A stretch of 64,000 nucleotides of DNA from Rhizodiscina lignyota (taxonomy: Eukaryota; Ascomycota; Dothideomycetes; Aulographales; Rhizodiscinaceae): NCBI GenBank assembly GCA_010015805.1, contig ML978128.1, positions 434,001-498,000 of the forward strand, read 5' to 3'. Made by a program: the position numbers and the translations under genes. The notes under the pieces were generated by a model. It had not been told where the DNA came from. It worked only from the letters and a program-made list of their open reading frames with translations, and ran no database searches. This document shows, piece by piece, positions 46,737 through 56,600 of this stretch. The first letter of the stretch is position 1. Every line of letters begins with the position of its first letter.

Positions 46737-48728
46737 ATGCTCTCACGAGCCCTCCCACGCATCACGGCATCCCGAACCCGACTCGCCCAGATGGCCGCCC
46801 ACTTCTCCAACGGCAGCGCCGGCGCTGCAACGAACGGGGACAGCAAAACCTACACCCTGAAAGACCTACCGAAATCAAATGTCTATACATCGAAATTACC
46901 TGCTGACGAGGCCTACTCGACGCCTTCGGCTTCTCACAATGCAGAACGAAAAGACCTCGGTCCGCGCCTCGTCAAAGGCGCACTCTACACATACGTCCGC
47001 CCAGAGCAGACGAAGGAGTTCGAGTTGCTCGCTGTGAGTCCTCGGGCGATGAAAGACCTTGGGATATCGCCGGAGGAGGAGAATAACGAAGAGTTCAAGG
47101 AGGCAGTCTCAGGGAATAAGATCATATCCTGGGATGAGAGTAAGCCAGAGGAAGGAGTCTATCCATGGGCGCAATGCTATGGCGGATACCAATTTGGACA
47201 ATGGGCTGGGCAATTAGGTGACGGGAGGGCGATATCGTTGTTTGAGACGACGAATCCAGCGACTGGCACGCGATACGAGATTCAATTGAAAGGGGCGGGG
47301 CGGACGCCGTATTCGCGCTTTGCGGATGGCAAGGCGGTGCTCAGGTCAAGCTTGCGAGAATTCGTGGTGTCGGAGGCGCTGAATGCACTAGGCATTCCCA
47401 CGACGCGAGCCTTGTCGTTGACATTTCTGCCGAATGCACGAGTCGTAAGAGAGAGGATTGAGCCTGGTGCTATCGTTGCGCGGTTCGCACAAACTTGGAT
47501 CAGGATCGGGACGTTTGATCTTCCGAGAGCAAGAGGAGATAGGAAACTTGTAAGAAAGTTGGCGGAGTACGTTGCAGAGGAGGTGTATGGAGGCTGGGAC
47601 AAACTGCCTGGGGCGCTTCCCGATAAGAAAGAAGGAGAGGAGCAAGATTGGTTGAACGTTTCTACAGGAGTAGGGAAGGATGAAATACAAGGCAAAGACA
47701 ATGACGCTCAAAACCGCTTCGCACGTCTATACCGACAGATCGCGCGTAAGAACGCTACGACCGTCGCTGCATGGCAGGCTTATGGCTTCATGAATGGCGT
47801 GCTCAATACAGACAATACGTCTATCCTTGGCCTTAGCATTGACTTCGGCCCATTTGCATTCATGGACAAGTTCGACCCCACATACACTCCTAATCATGAC
47901 GACGCGATGCTCAGATACAGCTACCGCAACCAGCCGTCCATCATCTGGTGGAACTTGGTGCGGCTTGGCGAGTCATTGGGCGAGATGATTGGGGCTGGGG
48001 ATTGGTGCGATGATAAGGAGTTTGCCGAGGAAGGTGTGCGGCAAGAGAAAGCAGACGAGCTCGTCGCGCGTGCGGAGAATCTCATTGAGAAGACCGGCGA
48101 CGAATACAAAGGTGTCTTCATGACCGAATACAAGCGGCTCATGACTGCGCGGTTGGGTCTCAAGCAAGCCAAGCAGTCGGACTTTGACGAGCTGTACTCG
48201 GAGCTTCTGGACACGATGGAAAATATTGGACTGGACTTCAATCATACTTTCAGGAGACTGTCGTCTTTCAAGATGGGCGACCTTGAGAGCGATGAGCAGC
48301 GGAAGGAAGCTGCTACACGGCTATTCCCAAAGACAGGCCTTGAACGAGAGGAAGACGAGTCCAAGGAGCGGATGGCGAAGTGGTTGAAGAAATGGCGTGA
48401 GCGGATGTGGGAGGATTGGGGAGAGGAGGAGGAAGAGCCGAGGATAGAGGCAATGAAGAAGGTGAACCCGAAAGTGAGATATATCCCATTTGTCTCGAAT
48501 GATACAATCACTAACAGGGCGTAATAGTTCATCCCGAGAGGCTGGCTCCTCGACGAAGTCATCGAGCGCGTGGAGAAGAAAGGCGAGCGCGATATTCTGA
48601 AGGGTGTCATGGGAATGGCATTAGATCCGTTCAAGGAGGAATGGGGCTGGAACCGAGAAGAAGAGGAAAGGTTTTGCGGAGACGTGCCAAAGTACAAGTC
48701 TGGGTTGCAGTGCAGCTGCTCCTCATAA
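46737..48728 (+). CDS. FMP40: SelO/Fmp40 protein AMPylase, mitochondrial
   Basis: Exons 46737..48473 and 48528..48728, joined by a 54-bp intron, encode about 645 residues. The SelO pseudokinase fold transfers AMP to protein hydroxyls and protects mitochondria from oxidative stress. Key blocks are present: YGGYQFGQWAGQLGDGRAI, QLKGAGRTPYSRFADGKAVL, the catalytic-loop equivalent NGVLNTDNTSILGLSIDFGP, and RNQPSIIWWNL. The leader MLSRALPRITASRTRLAQMA is an Arg-rich mitochondrial presequence. The chain ends in CSCSS; Cys643 lies three residues from the end, where animal SelO has selenocysteine. The second exon (FIPRGWLLDEVIE...) is needed for this tail and for the conserved NPxxIPR-like segment. 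Confidence 0.93.
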
Positions 48729-49829
48729 TTCACATAAAGCCATAGCGAAGGAGAAGACTGTAAGACCTACTGTATTCAACGCCCAAGTCTGCAATCTTAA
48801 GATACCCTCGAAGCTTCTAGCGTACGAAGGAGCTACTTTCCCGCAAGCGAATAGCTCTATGGAGTAACTCTATTACAGTCGCCTTCAGCACTTACACGAA
48901 GCTTCTACATATTAGTAAGTCTATATTCGAGGTTATCAAGGAGTAGCTTAGTAGGCCTACCTTAGAGGATTTACTTCTCATTGTCGCGGAAAAGAGGCGT
49001 TATTACAGGCCTCATGCGCCTACGAGGACTAGCTCCTTCGTAATACACGCAGGTAAGAAAATCGTCGACTCCAATTAACTGAACGCTTGTCGTAAGAATA
49101 AGGTCTATTCTTTAGCACGAGCGAGAGCGTCTCTGAAAGCTTGATTAAATATATATTAGAGAGCATTTACCTAAGATACGCAGCTTCAGTGTATATAACT
49201 TATATTAACTAATGAGGATATACATCCTCGCCGCTCGACATATTGCAGCCATAGCTCAACTATTTTGTCACCCACAGTGACCCGTTTGCGTATTACTATC
49301 TGCTTCCCTCGCTCACTATGAAGGAGCTAGTTTACCGCAGGCAAACAGTCGACAGAGCCACTCTGTTACAGCCGGCTTCAGCACTTCTAAGAAGCTTCCG
49401 TACATTAGCAAGTTTACATTCCATGTTATTAGGGAGTAGCTTGGTAAGCCTGCTTTAGAAGATGCGCTACGAAAGTAAAAGGGTTTCAGTCTCTGCAAGT
49501 TCCAAATGTATCCTTCCAAACTCCAACCTTGGCGACTTGCTATGGTAACATCTACAAGACTCGTCGGATTCACACGTAATGCACTACGTCTATACGAAGC
49601 GGCAGCCACAGACCTTGAAAGCGGCTTCCTCACCTTTCATCTCTTATATGGACTGTAATGCGAAATCTATGCGTGTTTACTATGCTCACAGCACTCAACA
49701 TCATGCCAAGCATCGTGAGAAATGTCAATAACCCGTTTTCATTTCGATCGCGCGTCGGCAATCTCACAAATTGACTGATAATGATATGCTAGTCAATCTA
49801 CCCCCTTGAGGGTCACACGTTCGATTGGA
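48729..49829. other. AT-rich intergenic island with element debris
   Basis: About 1.1 kb between SelO and the coiled-coil gene, more AT-rich than its neighbours, with runs such as TTAAATATATATTAG. It contains the repeat pair described separately and no host gene. Confidence 0.5.
48824..49470. repeat. Pair of diverged copies of a decayed repeat, RIP-like
   Basis: Two segments of about 150 bp, at roughly 48824-48975 and 49318-49470, are clearly related to each other in the same orientation (shared cores GAAGGAGCTA, TTCAGCACTT, GGGAGTAGCTT/AGGAGTAGCTT). Many differences are C/T or G/A, and the sequence between them is AT-rich. This fits old mobile-element debris altered by repeat-induced point mutation. 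No terminal repeats or intact frame are seen, and the family cannot be named. It looks broken many times over. Confidence 0.6.
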
Positions 49830-51134
49830 TCATTGGCTAGCCTGGTCCAGATGACCCAGGCCTGGAATGCCCGCGCCCGACTCCACCCTGCTTCTCTTCG
49901 CCAAATGGCGAGTGTTGGCCTCCTCCTCATCCACCATACCGTGCTTCTCCCCCGTCTGCGCCGCAGACACACCCTTCGCCAGCTCCGCCGCATCTGCCTC
50001 TCCCTCCCTCAAGGCCTTCTCCATGGCCTCGATGCGCGCCTGCTGCTTGGCCGCCTTCTCCTTCTCTTTGCCCAACTCTCCTACGAGTACGTGGACTCCA
50101 GCCACCTGGCTCTTTAGCTCCCGCACCTCAGCCTCTGCGGCGTCACGATCAGTGGTCAGGCGCGTATTCAGATCCTTGTACGCGTTGACATCCTCCCTCA
50201 GCACCTGCTTCTCTTCCTTCAGCTCTCTGATCTCCTTGTCATGTTCCTCTGCCTTCCTGGCCAGCTCCATCTTCAGCTTCTCGACCTCAATGTCGCGCTC
50301 CTCCACTTTCTTGGCCAGCTCCATCTTCAGCTTCTCGGCCTCAACATCGAGCTTCTTGACCTCAACATCGCGCTCCTCCATTTTCTTGTACAGGGCCGCG
50401 TAGTGTTTTTGGGTCTGCTCAAACCAGTTGTGATTCTGAACGGCGTACTTCCGCACATCGTCCGCATACCTGAGCAACTTCTCGACTTCTTGCTTTCCTT
50501 TGATGGCGGTATCATTGCAAGAAATGAGCTGTCCGAGGAAGTCGTTCGCGGTAGCGGAAGTCTTGTCCCACGCCTTCTTGAGCTGGATGACGTCTGAGGG
50601 GCTCAAGGTGCCGTCTTGACTCTTGTAGAGCCGCGCAATGAAGAGATCGGCCTCAGTTTTGGCATCGCGGAACGCTGCTTTGGCATATTCCATGAGATCT
50701 TCTCGCAGTTCGGCGACATTCTTGACTCTGTCAAGGTGGCTAAGGCCACGGGAAACGTCATTGTCGAGTTTCGTTACGTTCGCGGTGAGCTGCGTCGGGG
50801 TAGCTGAAGTAGTGTTGACGTGAGAGGTAGCGCCCTGAGGAGCAGAAGGTGCTGTAGCTGTAGCCAAATCTACGGCCTCCGACTTGACTGCTTTGCCAGA
50901 GCTTTTCGAAACACCACTTCTAGTGTTGGTGTCGACAATATCCATGGGCGAGGAGGTATGCTCTCCATCGTGAGCGTTGCCTAAACTGCACGTAAAAGTT
51001 TTGACTGAAGCATTCGGTGCTTGTGCTTTGGCGTGTTTTTTCCTCAAAGAAGCGGAAATTCTACGCTCACGAGCGCGCTTACTATTCACAGGGGTCCGAT
51101 TTGGATCAGAAGACTTGTTGTATGGTTGCTTCAT
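49830..51134 (-). CDS. Coiled-coil protein with internal 18-residue repeats
   Basis: A single exon of 434 residues from the first in-frame ATG (MKQPYNKSSDP) at 51134; the open frame continues upstream only through non-ATG codons. I do not recognise a family. The N-terminal third is Ser/Thr/Lys-rich with basic patches (KRARERRISASLRKKHAK) that could be nuclear signals. From about residue 140 it is helical. Near residues 265-320 a repeat of about 18 residues recurs: KKVEERDIEVEKLKMELA and its variants, followed by KEIRELKEEKQVL. This makes a long parallel coiled coil. The C-terminus is low complexity and ends LGHLDQASQ. It sits beside a decayed repeat island, and its codon repeats suggest recent internal expansion. 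It may be lineage-specific. Confidence 0.65.
   Translation of the reverse strand: MKQPYNKSSDPNRTPVNSKRARERRISASLRKKHAKAQAPNASVKTFTCSLGNAHDGEHTSSPMDIVDTNTRSGVSKSSGKAVKSEAVDLATATAPSAPQGATSHVNTTSATPTQLTANVTKLDNDVSRGLSHLDRVKNVAELREDLMEYAKAAFRDAKTEADLFIARLYKSQDGTLSPSDVIQLKKAWDKTSATANDFLGQLISCNDTAIKGKQEVEKLLRYADDVRKYAVQNHNWFEQTQKHYAALYKKMEERDVEVKKLDVEAEKLKMELAKKVEERDIEVEKLKMELARKAEEHDKEIRELKEEKQVLREDVNAYKDLNTRLTTDRDAAEAEVRELKSQVAGVHVLVGELGKEKEKAAKQQARIEAMEKALREGEADAAELAKGVSAAQTGEKHGMVDEEEANTRHLAKRSRVESGAGIPGLGHLDQASQ
50240..50400 (-). repeat. 54-bp coding tandem repeats in the coiled-coil gene
   Basis: On the plus strand the core GGCCAGCTCCATCTTCAGCT occurs twice about 54 bp apart, with CTCAATGTCGCGCTCCTCCA and CTCAACATCGCGCTCCTCCA nearby. 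They encode the 18-residue heptad-based repeats. Confidence 0.75.
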
Positions 51135-51702
51135 GTTTGTAGCAGAAGCTGGCGAGCTTGTCGTTGTCGAAAGACGTCGTTGTTGAAAGGTATGGTTGTT
51201 GAAAGGTGTCGGTTGTTGAAAATTGTTATTGTTTTTTGTGGTGAGTGTGGGCGCCTTGAGAAAAAAAGGCAGAAGTATGAAAAATAGAAGTGCCAAGAGT
51301 AGCTGTGAGGTAACAACACACGCTCGTGAATTGTGTAATCACGGTGTTGGAGCAGGTGGAGATGAACGCTCTTAAGGGGTCATGAGTCGTTAGATTTGCT
51401 TGCGTTTGCTCGTAACGTGATTGTTGATGAAGCCGACAAATGTATGACAATTATACAGAAAGAAAGTTCTTTGCGAGGGGAAGACTGGCAGATAAACAGT
51501 GCTGTTCTTGCCGGTGTTGTCCCGTCCTTTGTGGTAATGCCGTATGCCGTATCCAAGGACGACAAGCCTCAAGCCGCGCCTTTCCCTCAAAATCCGTAGC
51601 ACATAACTATAAGAGAGTACCGAAAAGCTTTGACAGGCCTGTGGAACAACAGAAATATCCAAGACTAATAAGGTTGTACCGTCATTGATGATATGTCGTC
51701 CA
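51135..51702. other. Intergenic, upstream of the coiled-coil gene
   Basis: About 570 bp. It includes a run encoding Asn/Gln-rich sequence without ATG (GTTGTTGAAAGG-type repeats at 51177-51235), more likely a 5' leader than coding. No other gene seen. Confidence 0.4.
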
Positions 51703-52876
51703 TCACGAGTCTTGGCGTCGAGAAGGGAGCCTCAAGAGTCCGGGCTCTGGGTCCTCTCGTCCTCTGCCCGGTCTCACCAAGCGCTTCAAACCCATCCAAG
51801 GCGTATTGATGGGGCTATCGCCCTCATAAACAAAGACGTCGTAAAGGAAGCCGCCAAAAAGACAGCCCAGGAATGGGGCAATCATCGGTACCTATAGAAA
51901 CGATCAGCGACCACCGTTGAGCAAAACCACCGTGGCGATCCTCCACGACTATGACTTACCCAGAAGTAATGACCGTCAGCCGTCCATACCTCGGATCCAT
52001 ATCCCACAGCGGCTGTCAACAGTCTTGGACCGAAGTCACGGGCAAAGTTCAGGGCAAACGCAGTTTCCCATCCAAAACAGGCAGTAATGCCCACAAATGT
52101 TAAACCCAATCCGAGAGGCGTGAGCTTCCCAGCGGCGATATTTCCCTCGTCTGTCAGAGCAAAGATCATGAACATGAGGATTGAGCTGGGAATGAACTCG
52201 CTGAAGAACTGTGCGGTCTTCGAGCCTGCAACGACGTCGGCTGGATAGGTTGCGAATATGCCTGCAGTCGCGTTTGTGCTGAAGCCAGGCACAGTACGAA
52301 TCCCAGGTCCACCTTCATATGCATCGATGGCCTTGATGTAATTGCCGTACACGACAGCTGCAGCAGCAAACGCTCCGGCAGTCTGAGCGACGGCGTAGAC
52401 AGGGAACTTGGACCACGGCAGGCGACGATAGACACACATTGACAACGTCACTCCGGGATTGAGGTGCGCGCCAGACTTTCCTGCGACGTATGCGCCGAGA
52501 GTGATCCCAACGCTATGTTCGTTAGCATTGATCAGCAACAGTATGCGAATTGGCTAGAGACGTACCCCCAGCCAAGAACAATCGAGGTGTAAGTGCCCTT
52601 CTGGCCATTGCTCAGAACGACTTGAGCGATGCTTGCTAAGCTGAAGAGCAGGAATATGAATACCCCAAAGAACTCGGAGAAAGCATCCTGCGCGGTGGAC
52701 CGCACGCGACTCCATGCCAGCGGCCTCTGGAGATGAAGACCAGATGGGAATACCTGCTCCTGGAGAGGTGAAATTGGAGCCCTCAGAGTACTTGAGCTCA
52801 GTTGTGAGGTTAATTGACGTTCGGAGATGGTGATTCCGGCATCCCCATGGTGGGAAACAATCTTATCAAGTTCCAT
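51703..52876 (-). CDS. Aquaporin/aquaglyceroporin with unusual NPA boxes
   Basis: Exons 52876..52566, 52512..51960 and 51891..51703 encode about 350 residues; introns are 53 and 68 bp. The MIP channel fold is clear: helix 1 (FSEFFGVFIFLLFSLASIAQ), GWGVGITLGAYVAGKSGAHL leading to the first half-helix, and WETAFALNFARDFGPRLLTA with the conserved ARDFGPR. The two pore signatures are NPG at residues 122-124 and NFA at 259-261 instead of NPA. The Asp after the second box, typical for glycerol-conducting channels, is kept. The N-terminal 60 and C-terminal 35 residues are cytosolic extensions. The upstream region has an AGGGG stress element near 53007, in line with osmotic control, but this is inference. 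Confidence 0.9.
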
Positions 52877-53181
52877 TGTCTTTTAAATATAAGATGAGAA
52901 GTTCACGACAGCTTGAGTCTGAGACAAATGTAGTAGAAAATTGATGTAAGAATAATCAGCGAGTCATTGCTCTATATTAACAGGTTCACTGTGCGAGCAG
53001 AGTAAGGGGAGAGGAAATATATAATCCAATTTGGGCTCTGCGCTCCAAGGAAACCTGCCGGACGTCAGACCCATGAAGACGCCCCAGAGGCAATAAAGCG
53101 CTCACCGGCGCTCTTCCAAAGTTCGATCAAGACCAGCTAAGACTCAATGTGTGTTCTTCCGCAGCTGTCAACAACCTGGAG

Positions 53182-53637
53182 ATGCAAACTGCAATATTTG
53201 TGACAGGGCACATCTGGGGCGACCAATACTGCGGAGATGTCTGCTCAAGCCACCAATGCGCAATAGAACATCCTTTCCTGAATAGTACTGGTCCAAACGG
53301 TGTGGCAGAAGTTTATATTCAAACCCTGGATAACGGACCTGGCTAAGGACGCAGGAGGTCCAACAATTGTCATGGAGTAAGGGTCCTGCTAGGCGAGGCT
53401 CAAGTAGTTGAAGTCTACGATGTCAGTAAGGTTTGCGATCGCCAATTGCGCACTCCAAACTTGCGGCGAGCCAGAGAGTCCATGATAGAATTCATTGGTC
53501 GATTTGGTACTGTCGTTTCAAGAGTCTTTTGCCCTGGAGAATCCAATGCTGTGTTACAGGGGCGTTTCGTGATTGACGTCAACGGCTACAAATTCATGCA
53601 AGCCGTGAGTCGCGCAAACAGAGGAAAAACTTAATTC
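53182..53637 (+). pseudogene. Decayed small Cys-rich reading frame (secreted-protein-like)
   Basis: A stretch of about 150 codons reads with coding-like content, with about one break. It includes Cys-spaced parts such as GDQYCGDVCSSHQC and later SRVFCPGESNAVLQGRFVID. No clear signal peptide is visible and I cannot name a family. It could be the relic of a small secreted Cys-rich protein, or a real gene with an intron I did not find. Confidence is low. Confidence 0.3.
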
Positions 53638-56600
53638 AATGCGACTCAAAGTCGTTCGGATGGATATCGTCTCCGTCGGGCATCTGCAATTAATGTCGTA
53701 GAGCAGCTTCACCGGTGGCCATCGTTCGACGTTGCTGATATAGCTGTCCCCTGTTGAGAATGAGATTGGCTGTACGCGCACGCAAATGTGCCCTGTATTT
53801 CGCCCCAGTACGATTGAGGGCGATTTTGAAGTCGTTCGGCGAATTAGGGCCTCAAGTCTTACGCTGTCTGCTGAAGTTTTCGTCGCCCGATATACGGAGT
53901 AACATCCATTGTCGCGCTCGTGGGTATCCTTAGTAGGTAGTTTGCGATCGGGCAAACGTAGATGCGATCGGGCAATGGTCTGAGGGCGTCGCTCGAAGTC
54001 GCAATCCTGAGGTTGAATGGTCGAGTCGTTAGGGTCGGGGCATTTCCGCTCATGCAGCTCTCCCGCATTCGTCACACAGCTTCCCAAGCAGACGTCGTCA
54101 ACCCCTTAATCTTCGGGTGAGCCTGGTACAGTAAGCGTCTCTGAGAGCCGGATGCTTATTCGTCGCGCGTGTCATCGGAGGTGTTCGCCTCGAGCGTTAA
54201 CCCTCTGCGAGTTCTTTTTCGAAAGGAAACTACGCGTATGCAAGGCCGGGGGCTTTCCTTTAAAGCGTCTTACCTCTCCATGCGCGCAGATGATCGACAA
54301 AGAGGTTCTCAGCTGCATGTGCAGCATGGACGTCATTGGGTTTCAAGCCTATCTCGATGGACGATCTCTGAGGATGGACGTCTCTCGCGTGGTGGCCTCG
54401 TGGCCGTGACGGAAGAGTGCGGCTGGGAAGATCAAAGAGGCCCTGCAGGGCACCGGCGACATATTTAACGCCCGATTGAGGATGCGCTGTCAACATTTGT
54501 AATGATGGACAGATGAAAAGAGGTGGAAGCGTTCGAATGCCAGCGTGATCGCCGTGAAGCCAGAAGGCCGGGCGGAATGGGAGTGCGTTTGTCGATGTGG
54601 ACGGGAGAAAATTGTCAAACCTCGACTTGGAGCAACGCCCGGACACTGGGCGCACGAAGCCTTTATACTAGCACTGGTTTGGGCTGCAACTTCCTTCAGG
54701 CAGCGACGTCAGTGCTGAAAGACATAGAGTACTGAGGGATTTGCTCTTGACTGGGTACATCCTTTCTACGCTCTCTAATAATGAAGGCATGAATGAAGCA
54801 CAAAAGTGAAGCGTTACCCGAAGCGGTATCCATGCAAGGCCACCAATCAAGAGTGCACAATCAACTCCCACCATTGGTCTCTCAGATGGCATATTGAAAT
54901 GCCTATGGGAGTCCAATGTCTCAAGGACTCGAAACCTGAGCCGCACGTTATGACAATGCCAGCTCTATCAACTCAATTATACGAAGTATCGTTATGAGCG
55001 ATCCGCAGCAACGCTCAAGTCTTGGAGTGGCATTCATGTCGTGAACAGCACGTTGCATCGACGGCCCCATAGAGGACTCTCCCATCCATATATGTCCACA
55101 AATGTCTGGATGTGGAATCAAAGGGACTCGTCGTGAGGTCAAGTCGTGTTCATCCGTCATGAACGGTTTGGAACGATATATTCTACATATCATATCTCCC
55201 CGACAACCGCCACCCCCAAAAAGTGTGATCGGAATGTGCTTCCGTCAACCAACACAATGTTTTCGTTATTTGTGAAGCATTGCGTCTACACGATGCCGAT
55301 TTTTCCATTCCTTATTATAGCGGTCGATTCACTGGCATGTTAGTGAACTCCCTTCTTCTAAAAAAGGGTGGCTGTCAAGGCGCAAACGCGCCGGCATCAC
55401 GCCATCACCAGTCCCGCTCAGAAACTTCGGCGGAATTGTCGTGTGAAGATATTGGACTCCATAATTCAAGGACTAGTATTATCTGTCGAAAGTGTCACAC
55501 CACTTCCTCCCCATTCTTCAGGCTTTGAACGGGACGCGTTCATACAACGCGTCGTCGCGTCCTCATCTCGTCTACATCTCGTCTATCAGAATTTACGGCG
55601 AGCGGCCCGCATGCCCATTCTCCGCGTTCTCCCCGGACTCGAAGCGCTCCTGGAATCTCATAACGCTTCAATCATCCGATCCCTATCCGCTCTTTAGCCG
55701 CCCGCGGCACCATTTCTAGGGCTCGGGTAATGACCGTGCGACCAAAGCGAGCAATAGCTCCATAATAAGACCCGAATATCAGCCCATGACCAAACGGCAT
55801 CTTATCGGATGGAGAAGATGCGCCTCGCTGCCAGCCGTTACGTCTTTTCAGCCTTCAAGATGTCCGCAAGGTTCTTGGTTGATGGAAGCAACTCCGCCCC
55901 GAAAGGATCATAAGATGACGGGCAACAACGTTGCCTACCCTCGTCCGCACGTGCTACACCGCAATTGTCAGCTTCAGGGACAATCTCTCAGGGGAGTCCT
56001 GTAAGTTGCAGCGGAACATTTTCTTGAAGTGGATCTATGGCCATTCGGAATCCGGAGCCGCGGTGCCACGAGGTGGACAGGGCGGCTCGCTGCACTCTGT
56101 TCTGCACAGGAAGGTTCTCTCGACATCTTCGTTGCGTTGTCTTAGAAGGTGTGTAACGGTCTGGACGGGAACAGAAGATGCCACAGAAAAGAGGGAACGG
56201 CTTCCATGCAGATACCGAAAGAGATTTCAATTGAATTGGTGCATCGCGACAGAAAGAGATGGTTCAGGAAAGCATTCGTATCGTCGATGCGTACGATGCT
56301 AAGCGATGAGTCTCGATACCGCAGCCATGGGAGATCTGGCCGCACATCTTCATCTATTTCTGTATTTGTAAGGAAGTAGTTTCGTAAAGGAGATTTCCGT
56401 TCACTCCTCGGCCTTGACAGCTACGTCGTACTTTCCTTGCAGCCGAGCAAACTGCAAGCGTACAAGTTCAACATCGAGTATGAAGCACTGCTGCTCATCA
56501 ACAATCAGATTCGGCATCGAACGCCTCTTCCCATCCCAACAACCAGGTCATCTGCCTCGCAGTAGCACACACAACGGTCTCAATCGTGATACAGGGTGTA

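Noticed and set aside
49740-49850. Possible tRNA, from a GTTCGATTGG stretch resembling a B box
   Set aside because: There is no A box at the right distance and no cloverleaf can be drawn. No other tRNA candidate was found by eye.
51135-51296. Hydrophobic, signal-like extension of the coiled-coil protein
   Set aside because: It depends on a TTG start and runs through an Asn/Gln-encoding repeat; the first ATG is at 51134.
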